From positions 3,038,001 through 3,102,000 of the forward strand of contig NZ_CP139249.1 of NCBI RefSeq assembly GCF_034064985.1: 64,000 nt of DNA, read 5' to 3'. A program made the position numbers and the translations under genes. Shown here in pieces: positions 47,182 to 56,139 of this stretch; position 1 is the stretch's first letter, and every line of letters begins with the position of its first letter. The notes below the pieces were generated by a model that saw only the letters and a program-made list of their open reading frames with translations, searched no databases and was not told the origin of the DNA. This stretch comes from Acinetobacter pittii. Lineage in GTDB: Bacteria > Pseudomonadota > Gammaproteobacteria > Pseudomonadales > Moraxellaceae.

Positions 47182-47733
47182 TTACTCCTTTTCAGATGAC
47201 AATGCAGGTGTAGTTTTTGACTTAACACGACCTGATGATTGAGCTGGAATCTGGCCTGTAGGGTCAGTTACGAGCTCTTCAATAGAATTAAAGCGTGTAA
47301 TTTCAGCAATGTTCATTGTTGGTGAACCGATTTTAACCGCCTCACCTGCTGATTTACGGCGATCTGCTGGCGACCAACTTAGAGCACCTACAGAGAAGGC
47401 ATAAACAAGCGCAATCAATAAATCAACGACAAAGATCACAACAGTGGTATATCCCAACCACCCTACTTCACGCACAGAAGTAGACCATGCATAGAGGTAA
47501 AGAGCCTCTAAGTCGAAGACAACAAAGAAAATTGCGACTAAATAAAACTTTGCAGACAGGCGAATGCGAGCGCCACCAGCACTCACGACACCTGATTCAA
47601 ACTGCTCTTGCTTAGCACGTCCCCACGATTTTCCCCCGAGAAGTAAGGGAACTGTGAGCATAAAGACGCAAAGAAATGTAACGCCGATCACGAAGGCGAT
47701 AATCGCCCAGTCGTATGGAGTAATGGCACTCAT
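47182..47733 (-). CDS. nuoA: NADH-quinone oxidoreductase subunit A
   Basis: First gene of the operon. The three-helix membrane subunit has the conserved QFESGVVSAGGARIRLSAKFY loop that plugs the quinone tunnel and FVVFDLEALYLYAWS. At 183 residues it is longer than E. coli NuoA (147). The extra length is a polar C-terminal tail after SWSPADRRKSAGEAVK, which looks disordered. AGGAGT precedes the ATG. Confidence 0.95.
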   Translation of the reverse strand: MSAITPYDWAIIAFVIGVTFLCVFMLTVPLLLGGKSWGRAKQEQFESGVVSAGGARIRLSAKFYLVAIFFVVFDLEALYLYAWSTSVREVGWLGYTTVVIFVVDLLIALVYAFSVGALSWSPADRRKSAGEAVKIGSPTMNIAEITRFNSIEELVTDPTGQIPAQSSGRVKSKTTPALSSEKE

Positions 47734-48158
47734 GCGGGGATAACTCCTGGCAGGCCTATTTATTTAACAAAGAATGTATGTATTGGCCTTCAAATACACC
47801 AAACACAAAATTAATCCCGCCAATTGTACCTGATTTCTAATTTCCCATGCTAGTTGAAGCGTCTTAGTCTTTCGGATGATTTTCCCAACAAAACTATTCA
47901 TCTATGTGTTGTAAGGGGGGTTTCACCGCACATAATCGGTTTATTTAATAGTTTCTTTATTTATGATGATTTTTTTCATTTTTTAATTTTAGAATATTTA
48001 CACAGTTCATCGACTATTAAGTTTTAATAACTTACTTTTTTATAATATTAGTTTGTTTTTTATTGTATTCAACTTCTCCTCTGAATTATGATGAATGTTT
48101 AATCATGCATAATATTTTATTACTCTTAGATAAGAGTATTTATCATTAAGGGCAGCTG
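47734..48158. other. Intergenic region between nuoA and the diguanylate cyclase
   Basis: 425 bp, very AT-rich in the half near 48159. It must hold the nuo promoter (candidate noted separately) and that of the GGDEF gene. A short inverted repeat TACTCTT (48121-48127) / AAGAGTA (48132-48138) precedes the GGDEF start. No ORF with a ribosome site was seen. Confidence 0.6.
47823..47828 (-). promoter_or_regulatory. Candidate -10 box of the nuo operon
   Basis: Minus-strand TACAAT about 90 bp upstream of the nuoA ATG. The -35 hexamer at normal spacing is weak, so the assignment is tentative. Confidence 0.3.
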
Positions 48159-49577
48159 ATGCCATACTCACTTCGTGAATTTTCATTTCTCTCCTTTTTA
48201 AAATATTTTTTCCTGTTTAGCATCATTATTGCACTATGTTGTTTCATTGGCATCGCATCTCGCCCTTTAAGTTTTCTCGCTTTTTTTTGGCCTGCTAACT
48301 CGGTTTTACTTGGCTTGCTCATTCGCTTCCCAATCACACGCCGACCAAGCGCATTTTTAGGTGCCTATATAGGATATGTGATTGCTGACTTATTTCAAGG
48401 CACGCCATTTGCTCTCACACTTGTTTTAACAACTTCAAATTTTCTTTATGTTGTTACTACGTTTGCGCTCTATATGTTTTTTAATCAACATATTAAGGCG
48501 GCCTATCGCGGTTATTCCTACCTTTTTTTATTTGGATTATGCGGAATAGGTAGCGTAGTAGGTGCATTGTTTGCAGCAACTTTCGTGCCTATGTTTAATA
48601 CTAAATTTATGCTGGGTGGTTTGTTGGATGAATTCGGTTATTGGTTCACTTCTGAACTGCAAAATGCCTTGCTTCTTCTACCCATCATATTGAACCTACC
48701 TCAGTATAGTCAGGTAAAGCATTACTTTTCGAGAAGTCGAGGATTACAGGCAACCGACCTTTTACCTTTTGGAGCTGTGCTCATTTCGATTGCTGCTAGC
48801 TATTACGACTCGGGTCCCGGTTCGCTACTCTACCCCATTGCTGCGCTCATCTGGTGCGCCATTCGCTATAAACCTATTGTTGTTGCACTCATTACGAGCC
48901 TCACCAGCGCCTACATTATTTATCATGTTTCCGGACATTACCTTTTACTCTATCCGAACGACTATTTCAGCAATACGATTTCAATCCGTATAGGATTAAT
49001 CATGATGACGATTGCCCCTCTGACAGTTTCGAGTATTAGTGTTTTGCATTCAGAGTTAATTCAAAAGCTTCAACATGCCATTGCACATGATGAACTAACA
49101 TCTAGCCTCACTCGACGCCAGTTTTTACAGTCGGTCAGATTACTTCAAGAAAAAGTACAAAAAGAAAATAAGACCTCAGCTTTTTTCATGTTGGATGTCG
49201 ACCATTTCAAACAAGTTAACGACAACTATGGCCATCAAATCGGTGATCGGGCGCTACAGACTTGTGTCACCACGATACAAAATATTTTGCATCCTCATGA
49301 TTTACTAGGCCGCTTAGGCGGTGAAGAATTTGCTATTTTTATTGCAGATACCAGCAAGGAAAGTGCTTTTGAACTGGCAGAACAAATCCGAATTAAAATT
49401 AGCCAGCAACCTATTTATATTTATGGGAAATTACCTATTTTCATACAGGTGAGTATTGGTATAAGTTTATATTCCCCATCGACCCATCGAGCGATTGAGA
49501 GTTTGTTTAAAGAAGCAGATGACGCTTTATATCAAGCAAAACGCCAAGGACGTAATCGAGTGTTTATCTCTTTATAA
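48159..49577 (+). CDS. Membrane diguanylate cyclase (MASE1-GGDEF)
   Basis: A 472-residue signalling enzyme that should make cyclic di-GMP. The N-terminal 300 residues contain about eight helices with a MASE1-like pattern (LAFFWPANSVLLGLLIRFPI, GAYIGYVIADLFQGTPF). The C-terminal GGDEF domain has DELTSSLTRRQFL, FFMLDVDHFKQVNDNYGHQI, and an active-site RLGGEEFAIF (GGEEF form, compatible with activity), ending with ADDALYQAKRQGRNRV. No EAL domain and no clear inhibitory RxxD site upstream of GGEEF. Single gene followed by a small ORF. Confidence 0.9.
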   Translation: MPYSLREFSFLSFLKYFFLFSIIIALCCFIGIASRPLSFLAFFWPANSVLLGLLIRFPITRRPSAFLGAYIGYVIADLFQGTPFALTLVLTTSNFLYVVTTFALYMFFNQHIKAAYRGYSYLFLFGLCGIGSVVGALFAATFVPMFNTKFMLGGLLDEFGYWFTSELQNALLLLPIILNLPQYSQVKHYFSRSRGLQATDLLPFGAVLISIAASYYDSGPGSLLYPIAALIWCAIRYKPIVVALITSLTSAYIIYHVSGHYLLLYPNDYFSNTISIRIGLIMMTIAPLTVSSISVLHSELIQKLQHAIAHDELTSSLTRRQFLQSVRLLQEKVQKENKTSAFFMLDVDHFKQVNDNYGHQIGDRALQTCVTTIQNILHPHDLLGRLGGEEFAIFIADTSKESAFELAEQIRIKISQQPIYIYGKLPIFIQVSIGISLYSPSTHRAIESLFKEADDALYQAKRQGRNRVFISL

Positions 49578-49669
49578 TTTTTTCATTTCATCATCTAGTG
49601 TAATGAATTTTATACAATAACCCGTGTTTTGCCATGTATGCTAATAACAGATAATAAGGAGAAAAATGC

Positions 49670-50023
49670 ATGACTCTAGAATATACGCACAAACCAAATT
49701 ACTACTTGTTTGCACAGCTACTTGTGCGACATATAGAAAGCTATATTCACAAACATCCAGATGCCAACAATGCAATTTTTGACTTGCGGGATGTCTATGA
49801 AATATTTAGACAGGATTTTGCGTCAACGACAACAAACCTAGAAGGTATTTTGCACATTGCTGATGAATATAAAATAGAAACAATTAATGGAGATCAACCT
49901 CTTATTCAAAAATACCAGATTGATGCAAAAAATAATTCGTTACTGATCGATTTTAATTCCGATGCGTTAACCAGCTTAAGAAGCGGAAAACCTATTTTGG
50001 AACCAGATGCGACTCAACTATAA
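49670..50023 (+). CDS. Hypothetical protein (117 aa)
   Basis: A soluble protein starting MTLEYTHKPNYYLFAQLLVR with AAGGAGAAAAATGC in front of the ATG, so it is probably translated. The first half looks helical (HIESYIHKHPDANNAIFDLR, DVYEIFRQDF), the second half mixed, with a polar end. A winged-helix-like layout is conceivable but no motif is diagnostic. It is convergent with bfmS, with which it shares a terminator. Confidence 0.65.
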   Translation: MTLEYTHKPNYYLFAQLLVRHIESYIHKHPDANNAIFDLRDVYEIFRQDFASTTTNLEGILHIADEYKIETINGDQPLIQKYQIDAKNNSLLIDFNSDALTSLRSGKPILEPDATQL

Positions 50024-50032
50024 ATAGATCAA

Positions 50033-50063
50033 TAAAAAAGCACCTTATGAAGGTGCTTTTTTA
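50033..50063. terminator. Shared terminator of the 117-residue gene and bfmS
   Basis: Stem AAAAAAGCACCTT / AAGGTGCTTTTTT with loop ATG. The bfmS stop codon (50045-50047) lies inside the hairpin, an efficient compact arrangement. Confidence 0.85.
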
Positions 50064-51694
50064 TTGGCTTTTAAAGGAGGCTGTTTAAAGCGTTTTGCTG
50101 GCCATGTCATGATAAAGCGGGCGCCACCCAAGGTTGGGCTTTCATCCACTTTAATTTCACCACCAAACCAATACGCAATACGACTTACAATAGACAATCC
50201 TAAACCATAACCACCCGACGCACGAGTACGGCTATCATCTAGTCGCGCAAAAGCTTCAAATACTCTTTGACGGTCTTGTTCAGGAATACCAGCACCATCA
50301 TCTTCAACACACACAAAGGCCATGCCATCACTATGGATACCACCGGTAATTCGAACTTTATTATCGCAATAACGAACCGCGTTACCTACTAAGTTTTGAA
50401 CAACACGATGTAAATAACGACGCTCTGCATCTACTTTTACATAAAGTGGAGGAGCAACCAGTTCAATTTCTTTTTGCGTTTTTAAAGCTTCAGTTTCTAC
50501 AGCAACCTGATCCAACACATCAAATAAAGTAATTTCATCGAAATCTAGTGAAGGCGTACCCTGCTCTAGTTTTGCATAAGTCATGATTTCATCAATTAAA
50601 GTATTGAGTGCTTCAATATCTTTATCAATCATATCGACCTGATGCATACGATGATTGTAATCATCTTCTTCAGCTAACATTTCTGTACCAAAGCGAATAC
50701 GAGCCACAGGCGTTCTAAGCTCATGAGATACAGCTCTCATTAACTCACGCTGAGCCTCAATTAAACGCTGAATATGATCAGACATGTTGTTATAACTTGA
50801 TGCCAAGTTTGCCATTTCGTCACTTCCTTCAATAGGAACACGCAATGACAAATCACCAGACTTCATGCGGTTTAATGCATAACGTACTTGGCGAATTTTG
50901 CGCTCTAGCGGCAAGATCAACCCATAAACACCTAGACTCAGCAAGAATAAGCTAAATAAGGTAATCCCTGCTGAAAGCTGCAAAGGCATCCAGTTAAACA
51001 TCGGCACCGGTCCAAGCACGAGGACCTGTGTAGGATGATTCGGTATTGGTGAGACGATTGAAATGGTTGTACCGCGAACTGTTGCACTGTCTTTGTACAA
51101 CATGACGCTTTGATCTTGGCGTAAACGACCAATTTGCTCAGAGTCCAGATTAACGTCTTGAATATTGTAGATATTAATTGGATAAGAGAAATGTTTTTGA
51201 ATCTTGGCAAGATATTCTTGTTCTTGCCCTGGATAAAACATTAGATAATCAAGTACAAAAATAGGGAGAGCCTTCATTTGGCGCTCACTAATCTTGTCGA
51301 CTTTTATAGATAGATAATGCTGTGGGTCGTCACGCAAGCCAATAATGATATACGCAATACTATTACTGGCATCGTAACGGACAACAGACTTTTGAGCTTC
51401 GATTCGTTTTTTCTCGGTACGAGATAACTCAACCTTGCTTGCATCAGTGTAGTAAATTGGAAGTTCCAATAAATCTGATGCGTCTGAAACCCAGTCTATT
51501 TTCTGTTGCTTCCCCGGTTGTCGAGCCACCCCTTCACTAATGACATAAGAAATACCATCAGTTAAAGATTCTCGGTATTCTTGTGCCCTTTGATAATTGA
51601 TGATTTGTACAAGCAAATAACCAAATACAGCAACCAAAACAACAAGAATTACCAGTCCCGCATAAATTCGCAGGAATATACTGTGTTTAAACAC
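50045..51694 (-). CDS. bfmS: Sensor histidine kinase BfmS
   Basis: Membrane sensor kinase of the BfmRS system, which in A. baumannii controls envelope, capsule, biofilm and stress genes. The 549-residue protein has two transmembrane helices bracketing a periplasmic domain of about 200 residues, a HAMP region (LERKIRQVRYALNRMKSGDL), the phosphoacceptor motif MRAVSHELRTPVARIRFG with H324, and an ATPase domain with NLVGNAVRYC, EDDGAGIPEQ and GGYGLGLSIV. It is 32 bp after bfmR. Length and motifs are intact. Confidence 0.95.
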   Translation of the reverse strand: MFKHSIFLRIYAGLVILVVLVAVFGYLLVQIINYQRAQEYRESLTDGISYVISEGVARQPGKQQKIDWVSDASDLLELPIYYTDASKVELSRTEKKRIEAQKSVVRYDASNSIAYIIIGLRDDPQHYLSIKVDKISERQMKALPIFVLDYLMFYPGQEQEYLAKIQKHFSYPINIYNIQDVNLDSEQIGRLRQDQSVMLYKDSATVRGTTISIVSPIPNHPTQVLVLGPVPMFNWMPLQLSAGITLFSLFLLSLGVYGLILPLERKIRQVRYALNRMKSGDLSLRVPIEGSDEMANLASSYNNMSDHIQRLIEAQRELMRAVSHELRTPVARIRFGTEMLAEEDDYNHRMHQVDMIDKDIEALNTLIDEIMTYAKLEQGTPSLDFDEITLFDVLDQVAVETEALKTQKEIELVAPPLYVKVDAERRYLHRVVQNLVGNAVRYCDNKVRITGGIHSDGMAFVCVEDDGAGIPEQDRQRVFEAFARLDDSRTRASGGYGLGLSIVSRIAYWFGGEIKVDESPTLGGARFIMTWPAKRFKQPPLKANKKAPS

Positions 51695-51726
51695 TCGATC
51701 AACCTTATAGGAAGTTTATTCCGACC

Positions 51727-52443
51727 TTATAACCCGTTGGTTTCTTTAACGAACAAGTAACCTTTACTACGTACTGTTTTAATACGCTTTGGATTTTCAG
51801 GATCATCGCCAATTTTTGGACGAATACGTGAAATACGGACATCGATTGAACGGTCCTGACCATCGTATTCGATACCACGTAAACGTTCGAAGATATCTTC
51901 ACGCGATAAGATACGACCAGCATTTGATGCAAGCAACCATAATAGGTCATATTCTGCGCTAGTGAAGTCAACAAGTTCACCATTTAGCGTTACAGAACGA
52001 CCGCCATTATCAATTACAAGGTCATCAAACTCGATACGCTGTGCAACTTCATCTTCTACAGTTTTGTCTGTGCGACGTAAGAGTGCACGGATACGCGCTA
52101 AAAGAACACGTGGTTGAACTGGTTTAGCAACATAGTCATCTGCGCCCATTTCTAATCCAAGTACCTGATCCATATCTTCTGTACGTGCAGTCAACATCAG
52201 AATCGGTTGATGGTAATGTGGACGAACTTCACGGCAAACTGTTAAGCCATCGGCACCCGGCAACATGACATCCAAGACCACTAGATCTGGTTGTTCACTA
52301 ATAATACGACGAATTGCACGGTTACCATCAGTTTCTACACCAACTTCCAAACCGTTGCGAATTAAATATTCTTGAGTTAAACGTGCTAAGCGTTCGTCAT
52401 CTTCAACGATCAGAATCTTTGGTAACTTTTCTTCTTGGCTCAT
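51727..52443 (-). CDS. bfmR: Response regulator BfmR
   Basis: OmpR/PhoB-type response regulator that controls biofilm, capsule, envelope stress and desiccation genes in A. baumannii. The 238-residue protein has a receiver domain with the acidic pair E14/D15/D16, phosphoacceptor D58 in VVLDVMLPG and Lys in DDYVAKP, then a winged-helix DNA-binding domain ending RISRIRPKIGDDPENPKRIK and VRSKGYLFV. Start MSQEEKLPK with AGGGG upstream. I recognise the sequence. Confidence 0.96.
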   Translation of the reverse strand: MSQEEKLPKILIVEDDERLARLTQEYLIRNGLEVGVETDGNRAIRRIISEQPDLVVLDVMLPGADGLTVCREVRPHYHQPILMLTARTEDMDQVLGLEMGADDYVAKPVQPRVLLARIRALLRRTDKTVEDEVAQRIEFDDLVIDNGGRSVTLNGELVDFTSAEYDLLWLLASNAGRILSREDIFERLRGIEYDGQDRSIDVRISRIRPKIGDDPENPKRIKTVRSKGYLFVKETNGL

Positions 52444-52731
52444 ATCATTGCCCCTATAAATCTCGTTTCATGTATCTTAAAAATCTTGCAGATACATTCG
52501 TTTATCATTTGCAATATACACACGTTTACATTGTAAACAAGTAGGCGTTCACCAAACTGATACATGACCATCGTATTTTGTTGCATTTTATTAGCCTTTG
52601 AATTTTCACGTGTTTTTAAGATTTATTTATTGTTATTAAATTTCATATTCTATTCATATTTCCAATGTATGAATATTAAACAAATTATTTCTCTGTTTAG
52701 TTTAAATTTATTTAAGTGTTTGTTTTTTGAG

Positions 52732-52740
52732 TTATCCACA
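52732..52740 (+). promoter_or_regulatory. DnaA box upstream of nrdA
   Basis: A perfect TTATCCACA, with a near match TTATCTATA starting at 52744. DnaA boxes occur upstream of nrdAB in E. coli, where DnaA ties nucleotide production to replication. Confidence 0.55.
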
Positions 52741-52842
52741 AAGTTATCTATAAGTGTTTTTTAACAGCTTTGCTATGCTATCTCCCATCAAATCATACAG
52801 ATAAAAAATTACTAAAAAGTCAAGATTGATCTGCTATGAAAA

Positions 52843-52890
52843 ATCCCGTATCTTGTGTTGAAAATAAACTTTAACTACTAAGTCTTGTGT
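52843..52890 (+). promoter_or_regulatory. Tandem NrdR-like boxes upstream of nrdA
   Basis: Two 16-bp elements at 52843-52858 and 52875-52890, both ending in TCTTGTGT, match 10 to 11 positions of the NrdR consensus (ACACWATATATWGTGT). They are exactly 32 bp apart, about three helical turns, as is usual for NrdR box pairs. NrdR represses ribonucleotide reductase genes. Confidence 0.6.
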
Positions 52891-52975
52891 TTATCCCTCA
52901 AATATCGTGGCATGTTTTTTGCTCGGTTCAAACGGTCTATGAACATAACAAAAGTGACAATGGAGCTATGCTGGC

Positions 52976-55810
52976 ATGAGCGTAATTACTTCGACTCCCG
53001 GTCAAATTCAGGTGATTAAGCGCACTGGAGATGTTGCTGCATTTGATGCAGAGAAAATTTCAGTTGCGATTGGTAAAGCTTTTCTTGCTGTGGAAGGTCA
53101 ACAGAGTTCGGATTCTAGCCGTATTCATGACCGTATTACCCAGTTGACGGAAATGGTCTTAAATACTTTTACTCGCCGTTTACCATCGGGCGGTACGATC
53201 CATATTGAAGAAATTCAAGATCAAGTAGAACTTGCTTTAATGCGTACTGGGGAACAAAAAGTTGCCCGCGCTTATGTGATTTACCGTGAACAACGTGCTA
53301 GCGCTCGTCAGCAAACGAACTCAAACCACCACCCTACTTTACAAGTTACCGACAAAAACGGTCAGCTTCAGCCACTTGATTTAAGTGCATTGCAAGCAAC
53401 AGTTTCTAAGGCAGCTGAAGGTTTGGAAGGTATTGACGTTCAAGCCATTGTCGATGAAACCGTTAAAAACTTATATAACGGCGTAAAAGAAAATGATATT
53501 GCCACTACAATGATGATGGCAACACGTACCCGTATTGAACAAGAACCTAACTACACTTACGTGACTGCACGTTTGCTTTGTAACGAATTAGTGAGCACTG
53601 GTTTAACCTTCTTAGGCTTATCAACAGATACACCTGAAAACAATGCACTTGAAGCATTCTTGAAAAAAGGTGTTGAGCTTGATTTGCTTTCACCTGACTT
53701 GCTTGACTTCGACTTAGAAAAATTATCAGCAGCAATTCAGCCAGAACGTTCTAATCAGTTCACCTATTTAGGTTTACAGACTTTATTTGACCGTTACTTC
53801 ATTCACTCAAACGGCGTTCGCTTCGAATTACCACAATTATTCTTTATGCGTGTGTCGATGGGTCTTGCACTCAATGAGCAAGATAAAGAAGAGCGTGCAA
53901 TTGAGTTCTATAACTTATTGTCTAGCTTCGACTATATGGCTTCTACGCCTACCCTGTTTAACTCAGGTACATTACGTCCGCAGCTTTCAAGTTGTTACTT
54001 AACAACAATTGGCGATGACCTTTATGACATTTATGGCGCAATGCGTGACAACGCGATGCTGTCTAAATGGGCTGGTGGTTTAGGTAATGACTGGACACCT
54101 GTTCGTGCCTTGAACTCTTATATTAAAGGTACAAACGGTAAGTCTCAGGGTGTTGTTCCATTCTTGAAAGTTGCGAACGATACAGCTGTTGCGGTAAACC
54201 AAGGTGGTAAGCGTAAAGGTGCTGTGTGTGCATACTTAGAAACTTGGCACTTAGACATCGAAGAGTTCTTAGAGCTTCGTAAAAATACGGGTGATGACCG
54301 TCGCCGTACTCACGACATGAACACTGCGAACTGGGTTCCAGACTTGTTTATGCAACGTGTATTTGAAGATGGTGAATGGACATTATTTACTCCTTCTGAA
54401 ACTCCAGACTTGCACGACTTAACTGGTGCTGAATTTGCTGAGCGTTATGCTTACTATGAGTCTGTAGCGAAAGAAACTAACATGCTACACAAGAAAGTAC
54501 GTGCTAAAGACTTATGGCGCAAAATGCTTTCTATGTTGTTTGAAACTGGTCACCCGTGGATCACATTCAAAGATGTATGTAACTTACGTTCACCACAACA
54601 ACACGTTGGTGTAGTTCACTCATCTAACCTATGTACTGAAATTACCTTGAACACAAATCAAGACGAAATTGCAGTATGTAACTTGGGTTCGATCAACCTT
54701 GTACAACACGTTCAAGGTGGTGTGTTAGACCGTGAGAAGTTAGCTCGCACTATTAAAACAGCAGTACGTATGCTCGATAACGTAATCGACATTAACTACT
54801 ACGCTGTACCACAAGCGAAAAACTCTAACTTGAAACACCGCCCTGTGGGTATGGGTATCATGGGCTTCCAAGATGCTCTATATGAAATGGGTATTGCTTA
54901 CGGTTCAGACGCTGCTGTTGATTTTGCAGATGAATCAATGGAAGTAATTAGCTACTACGCAATTGAAACTTCAAGCAACTTGGCTGTTGAACGTGGTGCT
55001 TACTCAACATTCAAAGGTTCATTGTGGGATCAAGGTATCCTTCCAATCGACTCTTTAGAAATTGTTGCGAAATCTCGTCCAGAGCGCATGTTCGAAGTTG
55101 ACCGTACTCAACGTTTAGACTGGGACACTTTACGTGCCAAAGTTCAAAAAGACGGTATGCGTAACTCAAACGTGATGGCGATTGCTCCAACTGCAACCAT
55201 CTCTAATATTTGTGGTGTTTCTCAGTCTATTGAGCCAACATTCCAAAACTTATATGTGAAATCTAACTTGTCTGGTGAGTTCACTGTTATTAACCCATAC
55301 CTTGTTCGTGCATTAAAAGAACGCGGTCTTTGGGACACAGTAATGGTTAACGACCTTAAACACTTTGAAGGTTCAGTACAAAAAATTGCTCGTATTCCTG
55401 AAGAATTAAAAGCAATCTTTGCTACTGCGTTTGAAGTAGATACACGTTGGATCGTTGATGCTGCATCACGTCGTCAAAAATGGATTGATCAAGCTCAGTC
55501 GCTTAACCTTTACATCTCTGGTGCAAATGGTAAGAAACTTGACATCACTTACAAGATGGCATGGTTACGTGGTCTTAAGACGACTTATTACCTCCGAGCT
55601 TTAGGTGCAACTTCTGCTGAAAAATCTACAATCAACACAGGTGCTTTAAACGCAGTTAAACCTGCGACTGTTGAAGCAGCGGCGGTTGCTGCCCCTGTTG
55701 TAGAAGCGAAGAAACCAGAAGCAGCAGTTGAAGAAGAAGGCTTTACTCAAGCAGCTCCTGTACCAATGGCTTGTTCAATCGATAACCCTGATTGTGAAGC
55801 TTGCCAATAA
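52976..55810 (+). CDS. nrdA: Class Ia ribonucleotide reductase, alpha subunit
   Basis: Reduces ribonucleotides to deoxyribonucleotides with NrdB. The 944-residue protein has an N-terminal region with ATP-cone features (IKRTGDVAAFDAEKISVAIG at about 14-33), a second, partial cone-like segment (QVTDKNGQLQPLDLSAL), the catalytic barrel with STPTLFNSGTLRPQLSSCYL, GGLGNDWTPVRALNSYIKG, and NLCTEITLNTNQDEIAVCNLGS, and PTATISNICGVSQSIEP. It ends in a flexible tail with two redox cysteines, NPDCEACQ. It is longer than E. coli NrdA (761), fitting the Pseudomonas type with an N-terminal extension. NrdR boxes lie upstream. Confidence 0.96.
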   Translation: MSVITSTPGQIQVIKRTGDVAAFDAEKISVAIGKAFLAVEGQQSSDSSRIHDRITQLTEMVLNTFTRRLPSGGTIHIEEIQDQVELALMRTGEQKVARAYVIYREQRASARQQTNSNHHPTLQVTDKNGQLQPLDLSALQATVSKAAEGLEGIDVQAIVDETVKNLYNGVKENDIATTMMMATRTRIEQEPNYTYVTARLLCNELVSTGLTFLGLSTDTPENNALEAFLKKGVELDLLSPDLLDFDLEKLSAAIQPERSNQFTYLGLQTLFDRYFIHSNGVRFELPQLFFMRVSMGLALNEQDKEERAIEFYNLLSSFDYMASTPTLFNSGTLRPQLSSCYLTTIGDDLYDIYGAMRDNAMLSKWAGGLGNDWTPVRALNSYIKGTNGKSQGVVPFLKVANDTAVAVNQGGKRKGAVCAYLETWHLDIEEFLELRKNTGDDRRRTHDMNTANWVPDLFMQRVFEDGEWTLFTPSETPDLHDLTGAEFAERYAYYESVAKETNMLHKKVRAKDLWRKMLSMLFETGHPWITFKDVCNLRSPQQHVGVVHSSNLCTEITLNTNQDEIAVCNLGSINLVQHVQGGVLDREKLARTIKTAVRMLDNVIDINYYAVPQAKNSNLKHRPVGMGIMGFQDALYEMGIAYGSDAAVDFADESMEVISYYAIETSSNLAVERGAYSTFKGSLWDQGILPIDSLEIVAKSRPERMFEVDRTQRLDWDTLRAKVQKDGMRNSNVMAIAPTATISNICGVSQSIEPTFQNLYVKSNLSGEFTVINPYLVRALKERGLWDTVMVNDLKHFEGSVQKIARIPEELKAIFATAFEVDTRWIVDAASRRQKWIDQAQSLNLYISGANGKKLDITYKMAWLRGLKTTYYLRALGATSAEKSTINTGALNAVKPATVEAAAVAAPVVEAKKPEAAVEEEGFTQAAPVPMACSIDNPDCEACQ

Positions 55811-55866
55811 CATTCAATAAGGTTGCTCTTTTTCACTAAAGAGCAATCTTAAAAGAGGTAAAGATT

Positions 55867-56001
55867 ATGCTTTCTCATCTCAGCCATAACTATATGCTTG
55901 GTGTTGGAGTTTTAATCTTTGCCTTTATTTTCTTTTATATGCCGATGGTTTACGCATTTATCACAATACGTAAGCAGCAGCGTAAACAAAATAAGTTGTA
56001 G
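55867..56001 (+). CDS. Small membrane protein between nrdA and nrdB (44 aa)
   Basis: MLSHLSHNYMLGVGVLIFAF begins a 44-residue protein with one hydrophobic helix (about residues 9-35) and a strongly basic end (RKQQRKQNKL). AGAGGT is well placed before the ATG. It sits 56 bp after nrdA and 138 bp before nrdB, in the same direction, so it may be transcribed with nrdA. No family recognised. Confidence 0.55.
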   Translation: MLSHLSHNYMLGVGVLIFAFIFFYMPMVYAFITIRKQQRKQNKL

Positions 56002-56139
56002 GGAGTAGAGACCAAAGGCCCAAAATTTGGTCATGCATCAATAAAACTTAATTTTGTTTACACATTAAAAGCGTATAGTAGGGACATCTTCGTTTAAGAG
56101 ATGTCAAATATAGATATATACAACGAAGAGAGAACAAAA

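Larger units (their letters stand above)
52444..52975. other. Regulatory region between bfmR and nrdA
   Basis: 532 bp, strongly AT-rich between 52560 and 52760. It must hold the divergent bfmRS and nrdA promoters. A DnaA box and a pair of NrdR-like boxes are annotated separately. No convincing ORF; plus-strand frames at 52314 and 52564 lack ribosome sites. Confidence 0.6.

Noticed and set aside
52444..52975. Replication origin suggested by a DnaA box and AT-rich DNA.
   Set aside because: Only one perfect box is present and no dnaA, dnaN, gidA or similar origin genes are near; regulation of nrdA explains it.
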